Source of the DNA: RGIG9115 sp045649825
GTDB taxonomy: Bacteria > Bacillota > Clostridia > UBA1381
Length of the DNA stretch: 64,000 nt
Reading direction: 5' to 3'
Assembly (NCBI GenBank): GCA_045649825.1
Contig: JAZRQO010000009.1
Span: 56,168 to 120,167 of the forward strand
Shown piece after piece: positions 61,974-64,000 of this stretch. The notes under the pieces were generated by a model. The model ran no database searches and had not been told where the DNA came from. It worked only from the letters and a program-made list of their open reading frames with translations. Positions within the stretch are counted from its first letter, which is position 1; every line of letters starts with the position of its first letter. A program made the translations under genes and the position numbers.

Positions 61974-62834
61974 TTATTTTTCCCCCTCAGAATTCTGCAT
62001 TATCTTCTGAATCGTTCTTGCTGAATAAAATTCAAAGGGAAATCTCAGCAACCCGAATAACGCAACAAGACTTATAAATATTGACATGATGGGATGCAGA
62101 AAATTGAAAACAACCATAAGCAAAGCAACAGTTATGCAAGTAATGACTAAATTAAGAGGTGATTTACCCAGCGCAAGAAGCAATGAATTTTTAACTAAAT
62201 CAAAAAACTTACATTCGTAGGTTACCATAATCTGATAAATATGAAAATGCATAAATGTATATATGACAAAAGACATTATACAAATATACATCAGTATCAC
62301 CCAGAAAAATTGATTGGTTGAAGTGTAAAAACTCCAATACAGAATTGCAGCATTAGGAATAAGGTATAAAAACAAAAAATCCAATACAACAACAAACATA
62401 GATTGCTTGAAGTTCTCTTTAAATTTATCATAAAAATCACTCCATATCCATGCGTGCTCTTCACGGGTAAAGCATCTCGTTATATAAGCAAAACCTGCAG
62501 AAGCAGGACCTGATCCCCACAAAAGATATATAGCAACGGTTGTAAATCCGCACATCATAATCATAAGCAAAGATACATCCTCACTCGAAAGTACTCCGAC
62601 TGGTGCAAGACTATTTATTGCCTGAGAGAAATATCCGCCGAAAACTCCGACCACAAATAAAAACATAAGTATAAGATAAGGCAGACTGAAAGCTGTTGTA
62701 ATCCACATAGCCTGAAATAGTTTAAAAAACTTTCTGCCAAGAATTTCAAAAAAGAAAAAAATACCGCGTTTTTTCGGTGCATCCTTACTCACCCCGGGGC
62801 CGGGTTTAGCGTAATTGAATGAAAAAAGTCCCAT
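61974..62834 (-). CDS. YesL-like (DUF624) membrane protein
   Basis: About 286 residues, five to six membrane helices in the DUF624/YesL pattern: a cytosolic N-terminus (MGLFSFNYAKPGPGVSKDAP), helices at about 45-70, 85-115, 150-175, 180-205 and a last pair around 235-265, with GPASAGFAYITRCF between the second and third. Function unknown; YesL genes often accompany carbohydrate uptake, not the case here. ATG 62834 follows AAAGGA at a rather long 11 nt. Probably co-transcribed with mnmG. Confidence 0.75.
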   Translation of the reverse strand: MGLFSFNYAKPGPGVSKDAPKKRGIFFFFEILGRKFFKLFQAMWITTAFSLPYLILMFLFVVGVFGGYFSQAINSLAPVGVLSSEDVSLLMIMMCGFTTVAIYLLWGSGPASAGFAYITRCFTREEHAWIWSDFYDKFKENFKQSMFVVVLDFLFLYLIPNAAILYWSFYTSTNQFFWVILMYICIMSFVIYTFMHFHIYQIMVTYECKFFDLVKNSLLLALGKSPLNLVITCITVALLMVVFNFLHPIMSIFISLVALFGLLRFPFEFYSARTIQKIMQNSEGEK

Positions 62835-62889
62835 ATTATTTGCATTCCTTTCATAGAGGGTATATAAATCAACATTTTTTTCAAAACAT

Positions 62890-62918
62890 ATTGTAACATA
62901 TTTTGATTTGTGATACAA
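62890..62918 (-). promoter_or_regulatory. Promoter of yesL-like/mnmG, superimposed on the divergent rlu promoter
   Basis: Minus strand: TTGTAT (62913-62918), 17-nt spacer ending TGT, TACAAT (62890-62895). Confidence 0.7.
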
Positions 62919-62919
62919 T
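62891..62919 (+). promoter_or_regulatory. Promoter of the RluA-type gene, superimposed on the divergent yesL promoter
   Basis: Plus strand: TTGTAA (62891-62896), 17-nt spacer, TACAAT (62914-62919). Each hexamer is nearly the complement of the other strand's opposite element. Confidence 0.65.
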
Positions 62920-62970
62920 AGTTTTAGAAAATAATTTGTGAATAATCTATTAATTTTTGGAGAAATATGT

Positions 62971-63903
62971 ATGAAATCGTTTATTATCTATAAAAATGAT
63001 GCAAACCAGCGTATTGATAAATATATTTCAAAGCTTATGCCAAATCTCCCTAAATCTTTACTCTATAAAGGATTACGTAAAAACAATGTACGTCTTAATG
63101 GGAAGCATTGTCACGACGGGAGTGTTGTATTAAAAGAAAGTGATGAAATTGCACTCTACTTTCCTGATGAGTATTTTGAAAAATCCGACCGTAAGATTTC
63201 AGAACTTCCCTATCCTGAAGTGATTTATGAGGATGAAAATATCTTAATAGCAGATAAACCAACTAATCTGCCGTCACACGCAGACGATAAAGGAAGCACT
63301 GACACATTGATAGATCGTATTTTGTTTTATTTATATGAAAAAGGTGAATACAATCCTGAATGTGAGAATACATTTTCTCCTGCATTATGTAACAGACTTG
63401 ACAGGAACACATCAGGGCTTGTGATAGCTGCAAAAAACGCTGAAACGCTTAGAATTTTAAATGCTAAAATAAAAACACGGGAAATACAGAAATATTATAT
63501 ATGCAGATGCGTAGGTATTCCCAAAAAGGATGAGCAAATCCTTGAATCATATCTTGAACGGGAAACAAAAAAGGTAAAAATTAATAACAAAGAAAACGGA
63601 AAATTAATCAGAACAGCATACAAAGTTATAAAAAAAGAAGGCTCAACCTCCTTACTTGAAATTAATCTTTTAACCGGACGAACTCATCAAATACGTGCCC
63701 ATCTCGCTTCTATCGGTAATCCTTTGGCTGGTGATTTTAAATATGGAGGCGGAAAATCTAAAAATGGGTATTTCCTCAAAAGCTATAAATTAGTTTTCGA
63801 TTTTAACACAGATGCAGGTATATTAAATTATTTAAAAGGAAAAATTGTTGCAATTGAAAGGGGATGTTTAAAAATGCACAGACCGTTCAATGGCTCAAAA
63901 TAA
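62971..63903 (+). CDS. RluA family pseudouridine synthase
   Basis: About 310 residues: an N-terminal S4 RNA-binding domain (about 8-70) and a pseudouridine synthase domain with the catalytic Asp in NRLDRNTSGLVIAAKN (about residue 145) and LLTGRTHQIRAHLASIGNPLAGD. It isomerises uridine in rRNA or tRNA; RluC, RluD or another subtype cannot be decided. ATG 62971 has GGAG 8 nt upstream; a GTG at 62938 is open but lies in the leader. Confidence 0.94.
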   Translation: MKSFIIYKNDANQRIDKYISKLMPNLPKSLLYKGLRKNNVRLNGKHCHDGSVVLKESDEIALYFPDEYFEKSDRKISELPYPEVIYEDENILIADKPTNLPSHADDKGSTDTLIDRILFYLYEKGEYNPECENTFSPALCNRLDRNTSGLVIAAKNAETLRILNAKIKTREIQKYYICRCVGIPKKDEQILESYLERETKKVKINNKENGKLIRTAYKVIKKEGSTSLLEINLLTGRTHQIRAHLASIGNPLAGDFKYGGGKSKNGYFLKSYKLVFDFNTDAGILNYLKGKIVAIERGCLKMHRPFNGSK

Positions 63904-63948
63904 GCATTTATAAGCATCAAAAATAGCGAGAACTTATAAATCACGGTA

Positions 63949-63982
63949 GAAACCCGCAAATTTGCGGGTTTCTCTTTATTTT
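63949..63982 (+). terminator. Terminator after the RluA-type gene
   Basis: A 9-bp GC-rich stem GAAACCCGC / GCGGGTTTC with an AAATTT loop, then TCTTTATTTT. Confidence 0.88.
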
Positions 63983-64000
63983 ATGCCATTGAACTACGAA

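Noticed and set aside
63976..64000. Start of a minus-strand tRNA at the window end
   Set aside because: The reverse complement TTCGTAGTTCAATGG resembles a D arm, but what follows does not continue a cloverleaf; too little sequence is available.

Overview
The window is AT-rich chromosomal DNA from an anaerobic, spore-forming member of the Bacillota, most likely class Clostridia. The evidence is a spoIIIAA-AH operon, a SpoIVB protease, an oxygen-sensitive NrdD/NrdG ribonucleotide reductase, genes typical of Clostridia (DUF6062, DUF5711, DUF6873, DUF3343), sigma-A promoters close to TTGACA-17-TATAAT, strong GGAGG ribosome binding sites and frequent TTG/GTG starts. A genus cannot be named from the sequence. 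There is no insertion sequence, prophage, CRISPR array or rRNA; one tRNA (Thr-GGT) is present. It is mostly housekeeping DNA with a few less familiar cassettes.

Layout. 1-9.9 kb: 3' end of an HtrA-like protease, an Lrp regulator overlapping an aminotransferase, a heterodimeric ABC exporter, a GAP1-N2-like protein, a secreted membrane-anchored protein and YebC. 9.9-16.4 kb: a patatin-like lipase, then minus-strand nth, alaS, a ClC-type channel and DUF6062. 16.5-21.4 kb: the spoIIIA operon followed by an Asp23 gene. 21.5-31.9 kb: malic enzyme, truA, DUF5711, cvpA, rho, ruvX, DUF1292, a structured RNA resembling 6S RNA, hisS-aspS and birA. 31.9-36.1 kb: a GT2 glycosyltransferase, then an SLH protein with an HPr-kinase-like/PqqD/S24-S26 cassette and hpt. 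36.1-42.3 kb: spoIVB, then pcrA-mutL-nif3. 42.3-48.4 kb: a minus-strand pyrimidine operon (guanylate-kinase-like gene, pyrC, pyrK, pyrD, pyrF, DUF6873, CapA). 48.5-52.7 kb: a phosphodiesterase, a flavoprotein, a small membrane protein, a DUF3343/cysteine-desulfurase pair and tRNA-Thr. 52.7-59.4 kb: RNase M5, tgt, a Na/Pi cotransporter and nrdDG. 59.4-64 kb: a DEDDh exonuclease, mnmG, a YesL-like protein and an RluA-type pseudouridine synthase.

How the genes fit together. Sporulation genes supply the mother-cell channel (SpoIIIA) and the forespore signal protease (SpoIVB). The pyr operon makes UMP from carbamoyl-aspartate but lacks carAB, pyrB and pyrE here. RNA maturation and translation are well represented (alaS, hisS, aspS, truA, tgt, mnmG, RluA-type, rnmV, tRNA-Thr).

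Most notable points: (1) spoIIIAF is broken by a -1 frameshift exactly at a dnaX-type slippery run (A AAA AAG), and the other frame encodes the expected C-terminal domain, running 82 nt into spoIIIAG; (2) an orphan HPrK-like/PqqD/S24-S26 cassette, which looks like peptide-maturation machinery without an adjacent precursor, follows a secreted three-SLH protein; (3) a 6S-like RNA with its own promoter lies upstream of hisS; (4) a possible H-type pseudoknot sits in the DUF1292 leader; (5) two NrdR-box-like sites flank and overlap the nrdDG promoter; (6) two divergent promoters are superimposed on one 30-bp segment at 62.9 kb.
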